This document shows, one piece after another, positions 1 to 8,823 of a stretch of 64,000 bases of DNA. The DNA is taken from positions 3,348,001 to 3,412,000 of the forward strand of contig NZ_FYEY01000001.1 in assembly GCF_900187385.1 (NCBI RefSeq), given 5' to 3'. The notes below the pieces were generated by a model. That model saw nothing but the letters and a program-made list of their open reading frames with translations. It was not told where the DNA came from and searched no databases. This stretch comes from Streptomyces sp. 2114.4 (GTDB lineage Bacteria; Actinomycetota; Actinomycetes; Streptomycetales; Streptomycetaceae). The translations under genes were made by a program, and so were the position numbers. The first letter of the stretch is position 1. Each line of letters starts with the position of its first letter.

Positions 1-107
1 ACAGCGCCGCCGCCGGAGATCGGGTGGTAGGTGTGCCACTGATCACTACGGCCGGGTGTTCCGTCCGGGCTCGTCAGGGCACTTCCCGGCGGCGGCTCCC
101 GGCACGC

Positions 108-506
108 CTACATACTGGCCAGCAGCTCGTCGGAGTACGTCCGGGTCAGGAACTCCATGTTGTGGCCGTCGGGGTCGTTGAGGTAGAGACCGCGGCCGCC
201 GTCGAGAGTGTTGATCTCCTGCGGCCTGGTGTGCATGGGGTCGGCCCAGTAGGAAAGCTCCCGCTCCTGTATGCGGTCGAAGATCGCGTCGAACTCGCCC
301 TCGGACACCAGGAACGCGTAGTGCGTGGGGACGAACTCGCCGCCCGCGACGTGCTCGGCGTAGTCGAGGGTCACTCCGTTGTCGAGCCTGAGGGCCGCGA
401 AGGGGCCGAAGGCCTTGGGTTCGGGCGCGCCGAGCAGGCCGGCCAGGAACCGGGCGGAGGCGAAACGGTCCTTGCTGTGCACGATGGTGTGGTCGAGGCG
501 AGGCAT
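108..506 (-). CDS. VOC-family (glyoxalase/bleomycin-resistance fold) protein
   Basis: A 132-residue protein of the vicinal-oxygen-chelate superfamily. It opens with MPRLDHTIVHSKD, a typical first beta strand carrying a metal-ligand His, and ends with YLNDPDGHNMEF, the classic second-module strand with the D-P-D-G-H signature and a Glu ligand. The length fits a single-domain VOC protein made of two beta-alpha-beta-beta-beta modules. Substrate cannot be told; glyoxalase-like lyases, extradiol dioxygenases and resistance proteins share the fold. The ATG start is preceded by AGGAG 6-7 nt upstream. The gene stands alone, with no operon partner on its strand. Confidence 0.85.
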   Translation of the reverse strand: MPRLDHTIVHSKDRFASARFLAGLLGAPEPKAFGPFAALRLDNGVTLDYAEHVAGGEFVPTHYAFLVSEGEFDAIFDRIQERELSYWADPMHTRPQEINTLDGGRGLYLNDPDGHNMEFLTRTYSDELLASM

Positions 507-882
507 GGGATCTCCTTGATCTCTCTGGCCGAGGGGTCAACGTGTCCTCTGATCTGCCGAATCGGCACGGGCCACCGGTGTTCTCGGCCCATCGAGCCGT
601 AGGGACCTGAGCTCCTTGGGCCGCTTGATCTCGTGGGGCCGCTGATCTTCTGGGACGGCTGACCTCCCGGGCCGTTGATGTTCTTGGCCGTTCACCGTTC
701 TCCCCGGGCCGCCGGTCTGCGCAGAGATCCGCGGCCCTTCACCTTCGACGCTACGACTGCGGAGGCCGCCGCGGATCGTTCTCCGGTACCGGGACGGGCA
801 GGAAGCGGTACACCGCTGGTCCTAGGCCCGTCCCCCCTCACAGGTCACCCGTCCCGCACGCGGCGCTCCCCTGCGTCACCCG
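507..882. repeat. Intergenic region with degenerate GGGCCG-TGATCT repeats
   Basis: No gene seen. At about 596-700 a motif of roughly 21 bp (GGGCCGCTTGATCTCGTG and relatives GGGCCGCTGATCTTCTG, CGGGCCGTTGATGTTCTTGG) recurs about four times with drift. The rest, between the VOC gene and the end of the LLM gene, shows no feature I can support. Confidence 0.4.
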
Positions 883-1707
883 TCACAGGTACTGCGCGAA
901 GTCGTCCAGTGTCCGCAGTACCTCGGCCTCCCCGGCCGGCGGCAGCTGCAGCACCACCTCCTGCACGCCCAGCTCGCGAAAGCGCGCCAGCTTCCCGGCC
1001 GAGGGCTGGACCGCGTAGGGCACCACCACCGGCTCGCCCGTACGCCCGGCGTCCGACCATGCCTGCCGCAGCACCGGAACGGTCTCCGTCAGCCCGCGGC
1101 CGCCGATCGGCAGCCACCCGTCGGCGTACTCGGCGATCTGCCCGAAGAGCTTGGGGCCGGCCGCGCCGCCGAGGAGGGTGCGCGGTGCGCCGTGCCGCGG
1201 CTTGGGGTGGGCGAGGGAGGCGCGTACGGACCCGAATGCGCCCTGGTAGGCGGTCGGTTCCTCGGCCCACAGGGCGCGCATCAGCGCCACCCGGTCGCGG
1301 GTCAGCTCCCGCCGGGTCGACCACTCGACGCCGTGGTCGGCGGCCTCCTCGACGTTCCAGCCGTAGCCGATGCCGAGGGTGAAACGGCCGCCGGAGAGGA
1401 AGTCGAGGGTCGCGATCTGCTTGGCGAGGTCGACCGGGTCGTGCTGGGCGACGAGGGTGATGCCGGTGCCGAGGGTGAGCCGTTCGGTGACCGCGGCGAC
1501 CTGGCCGAGCGCGATGAACGGGTCGAGGGTGCGGCCGTATTCGCGGGGCAGCGGCTCGCCCATCGGGGCGGGGGTGTCCCGGCTGGCGGGGATGTGGGTG
1601 TGCTCGGGGAGATAAAGGCCGGCGAAACCGCGCTGCTCCAGCTCGCGGCCCAGCCGGTCCGGCCGGATCGTCTCGTCGGTCAGGAAGATCGTGGTCGCGA
1701 TCCGCAT
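883..1707 (-). CDS. LLM-class (luciferase-like) F420-dependent oxidoreductase
   Basis: A 274-residue TIM-barrel flavin/F420 enzyme of the luciferase-like monooxygenase superfamily. Visible hallmarks are MRIATTIFLTDE (strand 1), LYLPEHTHIPASRDT (about 31-45), LGTGITLVAQHDP (about 79-91) and LSGGRFTLGIGYGWNVEEA (about 104-122), the last being the strongest family signature. The ATG at 1707 is chosen because GAGGTG lies about 7 nt upstream and the protein then begins at the usual first strand; a start 39 bp upstream adds only a basic tail. The cofactor could be F420 or FMN; the G-W-N form of the signature favours the F420 class in actinobacteria. Stands alone. Confidence 0.85.
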   Translation of the reverse strand: MRIATTIFLTDETIRPDRLGRELEQRGFAGLYLPEHTHIPASRDTPAPMGEPLPREYGRTLDPFIALGQVAAVTERLTLGTGITLVAQHDPVDLAKQIATLDFLSGGRFTLGIGYGWNVEEAADHGVEWSTRRELTRDRVALMRALWAEEPTAYQGAFGSVRASLAHPKPRHGAPRTLLGGAAGPKLFGQIAEYADGWLPIGGRGLTETVPVLRQAWSDAGRTGEPVVVPYAVQPSAGKLARFRELGVQEVVLQLPPAGEAEVLRTLDDFAQYL

Positions 1708-1766
1708 GCGGGAACACCTCCGTGTCAGGCGGGTGAGTGACCGCATGGTGCCTCACCGCCCGACGG

Positions 1767-1775
1767 TTATCCACA
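1767..1775 (+). promoter_or_regulatory. Isolated perfect DnaA-box sequence
   Basis: TTATCCACA matches the DnaA consensus exactly, in the divergent gap between the LLM gene and the PHP hydrolase gene (1708-1957). Only one copy occurs here, so it may be chance. Confidence 0.3.
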
Positions 1776-1957
1776 GGCCTTTCGCTCACCGTCACACGCG
1801 CGTACAACAGTTTTCACGCGGTGCAACGAACCGGCCGCGCAGCGGAACGAGACGACAGCGGGCGGAACGAACGGGCACGACAGGCGCAGGAGACGGGCCT
1901 GAGGCGGCACACGGGGAGGCGGAGATGGACGGGGGCTGAGATGGACGGGGGGCTGAG

Positions 1958-3478
1958 GTGGAACGACGCGACGTTCTGAGGCTTTCGGCGGTTGCGGGCG
2001 CGACGGGCGCGCTTACGCTCGGACGTGTGAGCTTCGCCGACGCCACACCCGCTGCCGGGCAGCCCGGAGGCGGGCCGGGCGAGCAGTCCCGGCGGGTGAC
2101 CGGCCATCTGCCCACCGGCGCGCCGGACTTCGTGTACCTGCCGGTCGAGGTGCCGCACGGCGTCCGGGAGATCGCCGTTGCCTACCGCTACGACAAGCCC
2201 GCCGTCCCCGAGGGCACCCCCGGCAACGCCTGCGACATCGGCATCTTCGACGAGCGGGGCACGGGCCTCGGGGGCGCCGGGTTCCGCGGCTGGTCGGGCG
2301 GGGCGCGTACGGAGTTCTTCCTGCGCGCCGACGAGGCCACCCCCGGGTATCTGCCGGGCCCCGTCAACGCAGGCACCTGGCATATCGCCCTCGGGCCGTA
2401 CACGATCGCGCCGCAAGGGCTGTCCTACGACGTCACGGTCACCTTGCGGTACGGACCCGCGGGCCACACCCCGGCGCCCGTCCACCCGCCCGAGCGTGCC
2501 CGGGGCCGGGGCCGTGCCTGGTACCGCGGCGACGGCCATCTGCACTCCGTGCACTCCGACGGCAAACGCACTCCCGCCGAGATCGCCGCGCTGGCCCGCG
2601 CCGCCGGGCTGGACTTCATCAACACCTCCGAGCACAACACCACCTCCGCGCACCGCGCCTGGGACGGCCTGTGGGGCGATGACCTGCTGATCCTGACCGG
2701 CGAGGAGGTCACCACCCGCAATGGGCACGTGGTCGCGATGGGCACCGACCCCGAGGTCTTCATCGACTGGCGCTACCGGGCCCGCGACCACGCCTTCGGG
2801 AAGTACGCGCGCGCCATCCGGCGGGCCGGCGGCCTGGTCATCCCGGCGCATCCGCACGCCACCTGCATCGGCTGCCACTGGAAGTTCGGGCTGGACGAAG
2901 CCGATGCGGTGGAGGTCTGGAACGGCCCGTACACCCCCGATGACGAGATCACCCTCGCCGAATGGGACAACACCCTCGTCGCCCACACCCGGGGCCGCGC
3001 GGACTGGCTGCCTGCCGTCGGCCACAGCGACGCCCACCGCGACCCGGATGTGGTGGGCCTGCCGCAGACCGTGGTGCTCGCCGACGATCTCTCGCGCCGT
3101 GCGCTGCTGGACGGCATCCGGGCGGGCCGGGTCTGGATCGCCGAGTCGTCGAAGGTCGATCTGGCCTTCGCCGTCACCGGTGAGCGCGGCGAACACGCCG
3201 GGATCGCCGAGCGCTTGGAGGTCCCCCGTACGGCCAAGGTCACGGCTGTGCTGAAGGTCTCCGGCGCCCCGGGCTGCACGGTCTCCTTCCTCACCGACCA
3301 GGGGCGCCTGTACTCCACCCCACTCCCCGCCTCGGGCAGCGGCACCGTCACCTGGCAGACCACGCCCGACCACGCCGCCTACATACGCACGGAAGTCCGC
3401 CACCCTTCGACGACAGCGGGCCTGCCGGGGCCCATGGCGGCCATGACCAACCCGGTCTTCCTGGGCCGCCGGGGCTGA
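1958..3478 (+). CDS. Tat-exported CehA/McbA-type PHP-domain metallohydrolase
   Basis: A 506-residue protein starting at GTG with a twin-arginine signal (ERRDVLRLSAVAGATGALTL), so likely exported folded. An N-terminal beta-rich region (about 40-180) precedes a PHP metal-binding core from about 190: GDGHLHSVHSDGKRTP, NTSEHNTTS, TGEEVTTRNGHVVAMG, PAHPHATC and GHSDAHRDPD supply the His/Asp/Glu ligands expected of this family (carbaryl hydrolase CehA and relatives). A C-terminal beta domain follows. The family contains phosphoesterases and carbamate/ester hydrolases, so the substrate is open. The start is ambiguous because GGGGG runs precede several nearby GTG/ATG codons, but it keeps the RR motif at the very N-terminus. 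Monocistronic. Confidence 0.85.
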   Translation: MERRDVLRLSAVAGATGALTLGRVSFADATPAAGQPGGGPGEQSRRVTGHLPTGAPDFVYLPVEVPHGVREIAVAYRYDKPAVPEGTPGNACDIGIFDERGTGLGGAGFRGWSGGARTEFFLRADEATPGYLPGPVNAGTWHIALGPYTIAPQGLSYDVTVTLRYGPAGHTPAPVHPPERARGRGRAWYRGDGHLHSVHSDGKRTPAEIAALARAAGLDFINTSEHNTTSAHRAWDGLWGDDLLILTGEEVTTRNGHVVAMGTDPEVFIDWRYRARDHAFGKYARAIRRAGGLVIPAHPHATCIGCHWKFGLDEADAVEVWNGPYTPDDEITLAEWDNTLVAHTRGRADWLPAVGHSDAHRDPDVVGLPQTVVLADDLSRRALLDGIRAGRVWIAESSKVDLAFAVTGERGEHAGIAERLEVPRTAKVTAVLKVSGAPGCTVSFLTDQGRLYSTPLPASGSGTVTWQTTPDHAAYIRTEVRHPSTTAGLPGPMAAMTNPVFLGRRG

Positions 3479-3666
3479 GGAAGGCCAGGACCCGGCGAGG
3501 GGCCAGGCCTTCCACGGCGACCGGGCAGAAGATCGTCGGGGGCCGACGTAGCTTGGCGGGGGATCCTGATCGGCCGTGGCGAAGCGTCATCAGCCGCGGT
3601 AGTCAGGCTCAGTCGCGGCAATCAGGCTCAGCCGCGGAAACCTGATCAAGTCTGGGAGGGGCATTC

Positions 3667-4629
3667 ATGCGTGCCATGCAATTCGAGCGGTTCGGCGATC
3701 CGGAAGTCCTGACGGAGGCCGAGGTGCCGGACCCGGTGGCGGGGCCGGGCGAGACCCTGGTCGAAGTGGAGGCCGCGGGCGTCAACTTCGGCGACATCAA
3801 GCACATCGCGGGCGAACACACCGATGGTCCGTACGCGCCGAAGGGGCCGTTACCGCACATCCCCGGCATGGAGGTCGTCGGCCGGACCACGGACGGTCGA
3901 CGGGTCCTCGGCTACGTCCGCCAGGGTGGCTACGCCGCCAAGACGGTTGTCGCCGACCGCGATCTGGTCACCACGCCACCGGGCGTGAGCGCGGGCGCGG
4001 CGCTGGCTCTGCTCGTGCAGGGTTTGACGGCGTGGCATCTGCTGCGGTCGGTCGCCCGCGTACGGCCCGGCGAGAGCGTCGTCGTCCATGCCGCCGCGGG
4101 CGGGACGGGCAGCCTCGCCGTCCAACTGGCCCGGGAGTTCGGGGCCGGACGCATCATCGCCACCACGTCGTCCGACGAGAAGCGCGCCCTTGCCCTCGAA
4201 CTCGGCGCGGACGCGGCAATCGACGGCGAGGCGGAGGGCTACAAGGAGCGGGTTCTCGATGCCAATCAGGGGCGCCCGGTCGACATCATCCTGGACGCCA
4301 TAGGTGGCCCGGTCCTCGACTCCGCGGTGGACGCACTCGGGTACCTCGGGCGACTGGTCACGTACGGCGCCTCGTCCCGGCAGGCGGCCTCGGCCATCGC
4401 ACCGAGCCGGCTCGCGGTGCGGAGCATCGGCATCGCCGGCTTCTGGATCACCCCGCTCCTTGCCCGAAACGGGGTCGGAGGTACGGCCCTTGAGGAGTTG
4501 CTCGACCTCACGGCGCAGGGACGCCTGCGGCCGCTGGTCGGCGCGGAGTACGACCTCGCGCGTGCTCGCGACGCGCACGAGGATCTGCTCGGCCGCCGCA
4601 CGAAGGGCAAATTGGTCCTCCGCCCTTGA
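3667..4629 (+). CDS. Quinone-oxidoreductase-like MDR-family NADPH dehydrogenase
   Basis: A 320-residue medium-chain dehydrogenase/reductase of the zinc-free quinone oxidoreductase branch. The N-terminal GroES-like domain begins MRAMQFERFGDPEVL and contains EAAGVNFGDIKHIAG. The Rossmann motif is VVHAAAGGTGSLAVQLA at about 139-155. The C-terminal GRRTKGKLVLRP is the standard MDR ending. The catalytic and structural Zn cysteines of alcohol dehydrogenases are absent. It probably reduces quinones or enones with NADPH. GGGAGGGG precedes the ATG. No close neighbour on the same strand. Confidence 0.87.
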   Translation: MRAMQFERFGDPEVLTEAEVPDPVAGPGETLVEVEAAGVNFGDIKHIAGEHTDGPYAPKGPLPHIPGMEVVGRTTDGRRVLGYVRQGGYAAKTVVADRDLVTTPPGVSAGAALALLVQGLTAWHLLRSVARVRPGESVVVHAAAGGTGSLAVQLAREFGAGRIIATTSSDEKRALALELGADAAIDGEAEGYKERVLDANQGRPVDIILDAIGGPVLDSAVDALGYLGRLVTYGASSRQAASAIAPSRLAVRSIGIAGFWITPLLARNGVGGTALEELLDLTAQGRLRPLVGAEYDLARARDAHEDLLGRRTKGKLVLRP

Positions 4630-5040
4630 TGGCCGACCCTTCGTGCCCTCCCCCGGAAGTCCGTGCGTCCACGCCGAGCGGGACCGGCACCCACCACGGC
4701 CGCGGCAGCCCGGCTCTGGCCGGCCCGACCTGTGGCGCGCCGGTTCTCACTCGCCGACGGCGTGACGCAGCCAGGCGACGGGTGCCATCCGGTGGGCCGA
4801 AAACGGCTCGACGGTTGTCGGTGTCACCCATTCCTTCGGCGAGCCTGGCTTCCGATTTAACCGTATTGTGCTCCACCGGCCATGTGACCATTCGGTGAAC
4901 TCCCCCGGGAGATTCCGAAACCTTGTGATCATGCGGCAGATTGGCGCTGCGCGTTGATGGCGGGCGTTGTTACGGTCGGCGCATTGAGTTCTCCACGCAA
5001 ACGCGTGGAAATGCACCGACGTACGGGGGGGATAAACCGG
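4630..5040. other. Intergenic region upstream of the WXG cassette
   Basis: About 410 bp with no convincing gene. Short frames here lack Streptomyces codon bias. GC falls noticeably around 4850-5000 before the YbaB-like gene, as expected for a promoter region, but no -35/-10 pair stands out. Confidence 0.4.
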
Positions 5041-5796
5041 ATGGACAATACATTCCGCCAGGAGCTGGAAAAGTTCCAGAGTTACACCGCCGAGCTCCAA
5101 GGCATGCTTTCCGGTCTGCAAGGAAGCCGCCCCGAAAGGGCGGAAGCATCGGACGCACAGGGTGCAGTGCGGGTCAGGGTGGACGGCGGCGGAATCCCGC
5201 AGGAAATAACGGCCGCCGCGGACTGGGGGAAGCGTTGCAAGTCCGGCGGTCTCGGCATGGCCGTGGTCGAGGCTGCCCGCAGTGCACACTCTGCACTCAT
5301 GGACACCTGGTCACAGAATCTTCCCCATGGCCCCTGGAGCACAAGCCCGGGAAGGGGAAACGTGGGCGGCGACCCGGCGTCCCGCACCGAGACACCCGGG
5401 ACCTCCGCCCCGGAGGAGCGGGACACTCGGTACGTGATTTCCCGTCCACTGGACCAGCTCGTGGAAGATGCCATCTCCTCTCTGAGTGCCGCAGGCAACT
5501 TCGACACCGCTCTCGGCCAAGAAGCGCCGGCGTCGGGGTCGGATCCAGCCGGCCGCGTGACGATCACCCTCACCCCCGCATCCCTCACATCGTGTGACGT
5601 GGAACCGAGTTGGGCCGCAAACGCATCGGTGATCCAGATCAACCGGGCCCTCGGTGAGGCGCTTGCTGATGCGCGTTCCGCCCTGGCCCTCAGCAGCGTT
5701 TCCGAGCAGGCAGAGGGAGAGGGGCGGAAGCTCGACGGCCTGATCGACGAGGCGATGGCCGCCCTCCGCGACCCCAGGCGCCTCAACAACCTCTGA
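5041..5796 (+). CDS. YbaB/EbfC-like protein heading a WXG-type cassette
   Basis: A 251-residue protein in two halves. The first (about 1-100) reads as a YbaB/EbfC-like module: an amphipathic helix (FRQELEKFQSYTAELQGML), then strands with VRVRVDGGGIPQEIT, then GMAVVEAARSAHSAL. Such modules bind DNA or, in actinobacteria, often sit beside ESX/WXG100 genes. The second half looks like a partial repeat of the same logic (VTITLTPASLTSCDVE, then VIQINRALGEALADARSAL). The ATG at 5041 follows GGGGGG about 9 nt upstream. It lies 13 bp before the next gene, so one operon is likely. Codon use is slightly less GC-biased than flanking genes, hinting at accessory DNA. Confidence 0.6.
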   Translation: MDNTFRQELEKFQSYTAELQGMLSGLQGSRPERAEASDAQGAVRVRVDGGGIPQEITAAADWGKRCKSGGLGMAVVEAARSAHSALMDTWSQNLPHGPWSTSPGRGNVGGDPASRTETPGTSAPEERDTRYVISRPLDQLVEDAISSLSAAGNFDTALGQEAPASGSDPAGRVTITLTPASLTSCDVEPSWAANASVIQINRALGEALADARSALALSSVSEQAEGEGRKLDGLIDEAMAALRDPRRLNNL

Positions 5797-5809
5797 CAGG
5801 AGCACGCTC

Positions 5810-6115
5810 GTGGTGAATCCCGATATCAAGGCGGTCACCCATGTGCTGCGCTCCGAAGCGCGCATGTGGGATGAACAGAGCGACGCTCTGGGAAAGCTGC
5901 ACCATGCCGTGGAGGGGCTGCGCATCAGCCGCCTTGAAGCAGGCATATTCCAGCTCGTGTTTTCGGCTTACGAGGTCGCGGTCGACGAGATATCTGACCG
6001 ATGCAAGGAAGGTCAGCAGCGCACGCAGGAAATAGCCGATGCCCTCATCAAGAACGCGACGGCCTACGATAACCAAGAAGAAGAAACAAAGGCACATATC
6101 GAGGGAACATACTGA
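5810..6115 (+). CDS. Small WXG100-like helical protein
   Basis: A 101-residue, wholly helical, cysteine-free protein with the size and helix-turn-helix layout of WXG100/ESAT-6-type secretion substrates: WDEQSDALGKLHHAVEGLRI in helix 1, a turn at LEAGIFQ, a long helix 2, and a tail NATAYDNQEEETKAHIEGTY. The central W-x-G is missing and only the general pattern fits, so family membership is inference. Starts at GTG with CAGGAG 9 nt upstream; it ends 12 bp before the next gene. The partner is probably the 248-residue protein downstream, and the upstream YbaB-like protein may be its regulator or chaperone. Confidence 0.6.
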   Translation: MVNPDIKAVTHVLRSEARMWDEQSDALGKLHHAVEGLRISRLEAGIFQLVFSAYEVAVDEISDRCKEGQQRTQEIADALIKNATAYDNQEEETKAHIEGTY

Positions 6116-6127
6116 ACAGGGGGCGGC

Positions 6128-6874
6128 ATGACTACCTTCAGCCTTTCGCAGTATCAGGCTCTGACCCAAGAGCTGAAGTCCGGTGTGAACAAGCTGTCGC
6201 AAAAGAAAGAGGAACTTGTTCCGACGGCACAGAAGGCGGGCGATGAATGGTACATGCCCCAGAAAATAGCCGATGCCCTCATGTGGATCGCCGAGAAGAT
6301 GAGGGAATGTGCTCAATGGGTGATCGAAAAGATTGAGGACGCACTGAAGGCTTCGGCGGCCCCCATCACGCTTTTCCAGATCTCAACCGACTGGGTCGAC
6401 AAGATCAAGACCCCCGCATCGGCGGTGCAGGGGCAGACGGACTGGAAGGCCCTGCAGGCTCCCCGCCACTGGAAAGGGGAGGCAGCCGACCTCTACCTGG
6501 CATCGGTGCGGGGACAGTCCCCGGCCGCAGGGCGGATCGCGACGGTCGCGGACCAGGTGTCCCTGTCCTGCACGATCTGCGCCTCCACCGGGCTCGCGTT
6601 CTACGTCGCGATGGCAGGAATCCTGACGAAGGCCATCATGGGTACGGTTGCGGCCATCGGCGCGCTGATGACCGGGTTCGGTGCTCCCGTCGCTGCCGGG
6701 ATCTTCCTGGAGGAAGCAGCGGTTAACGGCGCGACCGCAGGCGCAGCGGTCCTGGCGGCGCTCGGAGTCTTGGGAACCCAGGTCGAGGAACTGAACCGCA
6801 TCAAGGGCCAGGCGAAAGACGTCAGCGACTACCCCGGCCCCCCTGTTGGCAAGTGGCCCAAGGGCACGGCGTGA
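6128..6874 (+). CDS. WXG/LXG-like protein with C-terminal hydrophobic segment
   Basis: A 248-residue protein. Residues 1-90 are helical with repeated Lys/Glu heptads (LTQELKSGVNKLSQKKEEL). A HWKGEAADLYLASV motif at about 117-130 resembles the W-x-G turn of WXG proteins. It is followed by a long Ala/Gly-rich hydrophobic stretch (about 145-225) with at least two membrane-spanning or membrane-inserting segments (GLAFYVAMAGILTKAIMGTV; APVAAGIFLEEAAVNGATAG). This resembles ESX-associated proteins or the N-terminal part of polymorphic toxins, but there is no recognisable toxin domain. It overlaps the next gene by 4 bp (GTGA), so the two are translationally coupled. Confidence 0.55.
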   Translation: MTTFSLSQYQALTQELKSGVNKLSQKKEELVPTAQKAGDEWYMPQKIADALMWIAEKMRECAQWVIEKIEDALKASAAPITLFQISTDWVDKIKTPASAVQGQTDWKALQAPRHWKGEAADLYLASVRGQSPAAGRIATVADQVSLSCTICASTGLAFYVAMAGILTKAIMGTVAAIGALMTGFGAPVAAGIFLEEAAVNGATAGAAVLAALGVLGTQVEELNRIKGQAKDVSDYPGPPVGKWPKGTA

Positions 6875-7227
6875 GCGGGCGGGTACCGAAGCGCGTTTAT
6901 CCGTTGGCGGTACTGCTGATGCTTCTGGGGACAGGTGGCCTCTGCGCATCGGTGGCGCTCGCGGTCAATGGGCATCGTGCGCCGAATGCCCTCTTTCTGA
7001 TCTCCTTCGTCCCGCTCATGGCGGGCCAGATGCACAACCACTACAAGCGAAGGCATGACTGGTTCCACCGAACGTTCGGCACGTACGAGAACTTCCGCGC
7101 GGAGGTGATCGAGGAGGTGCGTCAAGTGAGGTACGAGAAGGGTGATGCGGCGATCGTGCGGCACCTGAGGAACCTGTACCCGCACCTCCCGATGCCGGTG
7201 ATCACACGGCTGATCAAAGAGCTCTGA
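6871..7227 (+). CDS. Small membrane protein, last gene of the WXG cassette
   Basis: A 118-residue protein with two N-terminal transmembrane helices (YPLAVLLMLLGTGGLCASVA and APNALFLISFVPLMAG) followed by a basic/acidic cytosolic tail (RRHDWFHRTFGTYENFRAEV). The GTG start overlaps the stop of the preceding gene, which favours it over an in-frame ATG 18 bp upstream. No family recognised. Its coupling suggests it partners the hydrophobic segment of the upstream protein, perhaps as an immunity or membrane-anchoring component; that is speculation. Confidence 0.6.
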   Translation: MSGRVPKRVYPLAVLLMLLGTGGLCASVALAVNGHRAPNALFLISFVPLMAGQMHNHYKRRHDWFHRTFGTYENFRAEVIEEVRQVRYEKGDAAIVRHLRNLYPHLPMPVITRLIKEL

Positions 7228-7290
7228 CCCGGTACCAGCCGGTGGAGGGCAGCGCCGGCACACCGGCCGGTGCTGCCAACGGCCCCGCTC

Positions 7291-8823
7291 TCACCCCGCC
7301 CAGACGATCGCCTGCCACTCGCTGTACGCATGCAGCGCGTACGAGCCCACGTCCCTGCCGACCCCGCTCCGCTTGAAGCCGCCGAAGGGCGCTTCCATGT
7401 TGCGGCCGACCGTGTTCACACCGACCCCGCCGGCCCGTAGCTGCCCGGCCACCCGGAAGGCGCGGGCGGTATCGCCGGACCACACGTAGTCGATGAGCCC
7501 GTAGTCGCTGTCGTTGGCGAGGGCCACTCCCTCGTCCTCCTCGTCGAAGGGCAGCACCACGACGACCGGGCCGAAGATCTCCTCCCGCACGACCCGCATG
7601 TCGGGGGTGCAGTCGGTCAGCAGTGTCGGCGCGACGTAGAAACCGCGGTCCGGAGCGGACGGCCGTGCGCCGCCCGCCACGACCCGTGCGCCTTCCTTCC
7701 TGCCCAGCTCCACATACGACTCGACCCGGTCACGGTGCGCGGCCGAGATCACCGGCCCGACCACCGTCCCCTGGGCACGGGGATCGCCGACCCGGAGCTG
7801 CCCGATGTAGCGCGTGAGCCGCTCGACCAGCGCCTCGTACACCCCTCGCTGCACGATCACCCGCGTCGGCGCCGTACAGATCTGCCCGCTGTAGAAGGAG
7901 TAGGTGGTGCCGATCCCGGCCACCGCCGAGTCCAGGTCCGCGTCGTCGAAGACCACCGCGGCACCCTTGCCGCCCAGCTCCATGAGCTGGCGTTTCATCC
8001 CTCGCCCGCACACCTCGGCGATGCGCTGCCCGACGGCCGTCGAGCCCGTGAAGCTCACCATGTCCACGTCCGGCGAGTCCACGGCCGCCTCGCCCACCTC
8101 CGCACAAGCGCCGCTCACCACATTCACCACTCCCGGCGGCGCGCCTGCCTCCGCCAGCGCAGCCGCCATCCGGTACACCGACAGCGGGTCCTGCGGGGCG
8201 GGCTTCACGAGCACGGTGTTGCCCATCGCCAGCGCCGGGGCGATCTTGCCCGCCGGGTTCGCCCACGGGTTGTTGTACGAGGTGATGCAGGTGACGACGC
8301 CGACGGGCCGGCGTACGGCGAGAGCGCCCAGCACGGCCCCTCGCCCCTCTCTCCTGGCGGCAGGGGAGACGCCCCCCTGCCCCGCCTCGTTGATCTGCGG
8401 AGGCAGCCCCTGCTCGACCGGCTCCAGCGCCCCCCTCGCATAGCGTCGAAAGCGCGCCACCCCCACCGCGACCTGCATCCCGCGCGCGGTCCGGGTCGTG
8501 GCCCCGCTCTCCGCCTGCGCCAGCTCGGCATGCGCCGCGAAGTCGCGCTGCATGACCTCGGCGGCCCGGTCGAGGATCGCGGCACGCTCCTGCGGCGCGG
8601 TGCGCGACCAGGGCCCGAAGGCCGCGCGCGCCGCGGTCGCCGCCTCGTGCACCTGCGCCCGGCTCGCCTCGGGCGCGAGCCCGACGACCGCCTCCGTCGC
8701 CGGATCGATCACCTCGTAGTGACCACCGTCGGGCTCGACCCACTCACCGCCGATGAACAACCGCTCCGCGGCAGCCCTCACATGGCTCTCACCGCCCCCG
8801 TGCGCCGCCCCCGCCCCCGTCAC
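7291..8823 (-). CDS. Aldehyde dehydrogenase (NAD(P)+-dependent)
   Basis: A 510-residue ALDH-superfamily enzyme that oxidises an aldehyde to an acid. Landmarks: RLFIGGEWVEPDGG near the N-terminus, ITSYNNPWANPAGKIAPAL (cofactor-binding region), VSFTGSTAVGQRI, MELGGKGAAVVF with general-base Glu282, and FYSGQICTAPTRVIV with nucleophile Cys316. EIFGPVVVVLPFDEEDEG and a GGFKRSGVGRDVG C-terminus complete the fold. The GTG at 8823 overlaps the amidohydrolase stop (GTGA), which supports coupling; a second GTG at 8781 would give 496 residues. It is the third gene of the LLM-amidohydrolase-ALDH operon and could act on the aldehyde product of the LLM monooxygenase. Confidence 0.92.
   Translation of the reverse strand: MTGAGAAHGGGESHVRAAAERLFIGGEWVEPDGGHYEVIDPATEAVVGLAPEASRAQVHEAATAARAAFGPWSRTAPQERAAILDRAAEVMQRDFAAHAELAQAESGATTRTARGMQVAVGVARFRRYARGALEPVEQGLPPQINEAGQGGVSPAARREGRGAVLGALAVRRPVGVVTCITSYNNPWANPAGKIAPALAMGNTVLVKPAPQDPLSVYRMAAALAEAGAPPGVVNVVSGACAEVGEAAVDSPDVDMVSFTGSTAVGQRIAEVCGRGMKRQLMELGGKGAAVVFDDADLDSAVAGIGTTYSFYSGQICTAPTRVIVQRGVYEALVERLTRYIGQLRVGDPRAQGTVVGPVISAAHRDRVESYVELGRKEGARVVAGGARPSAPDRGFYVAPTLLTDCTPDMRVVREEIFGPVVVVLPFDEEDEGVALANDSDYGLIDYVWSGDTARAFRVAGQLRAGGVGVNTVGRNMEAPFGGFKRSGVGRDVGSYALHAYSEWQAIVWAG

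Noticed and set aside
1767..1775. Single DnaA box as an origin element
   Set aside because: Only one copy; no dnaA or dnaN nearby.
4626..4898. 90-residue frame after the MDR gene
   Set aside because: No RBS and poor codon bias; Pro/Arg-rich composition typical of chance frames.
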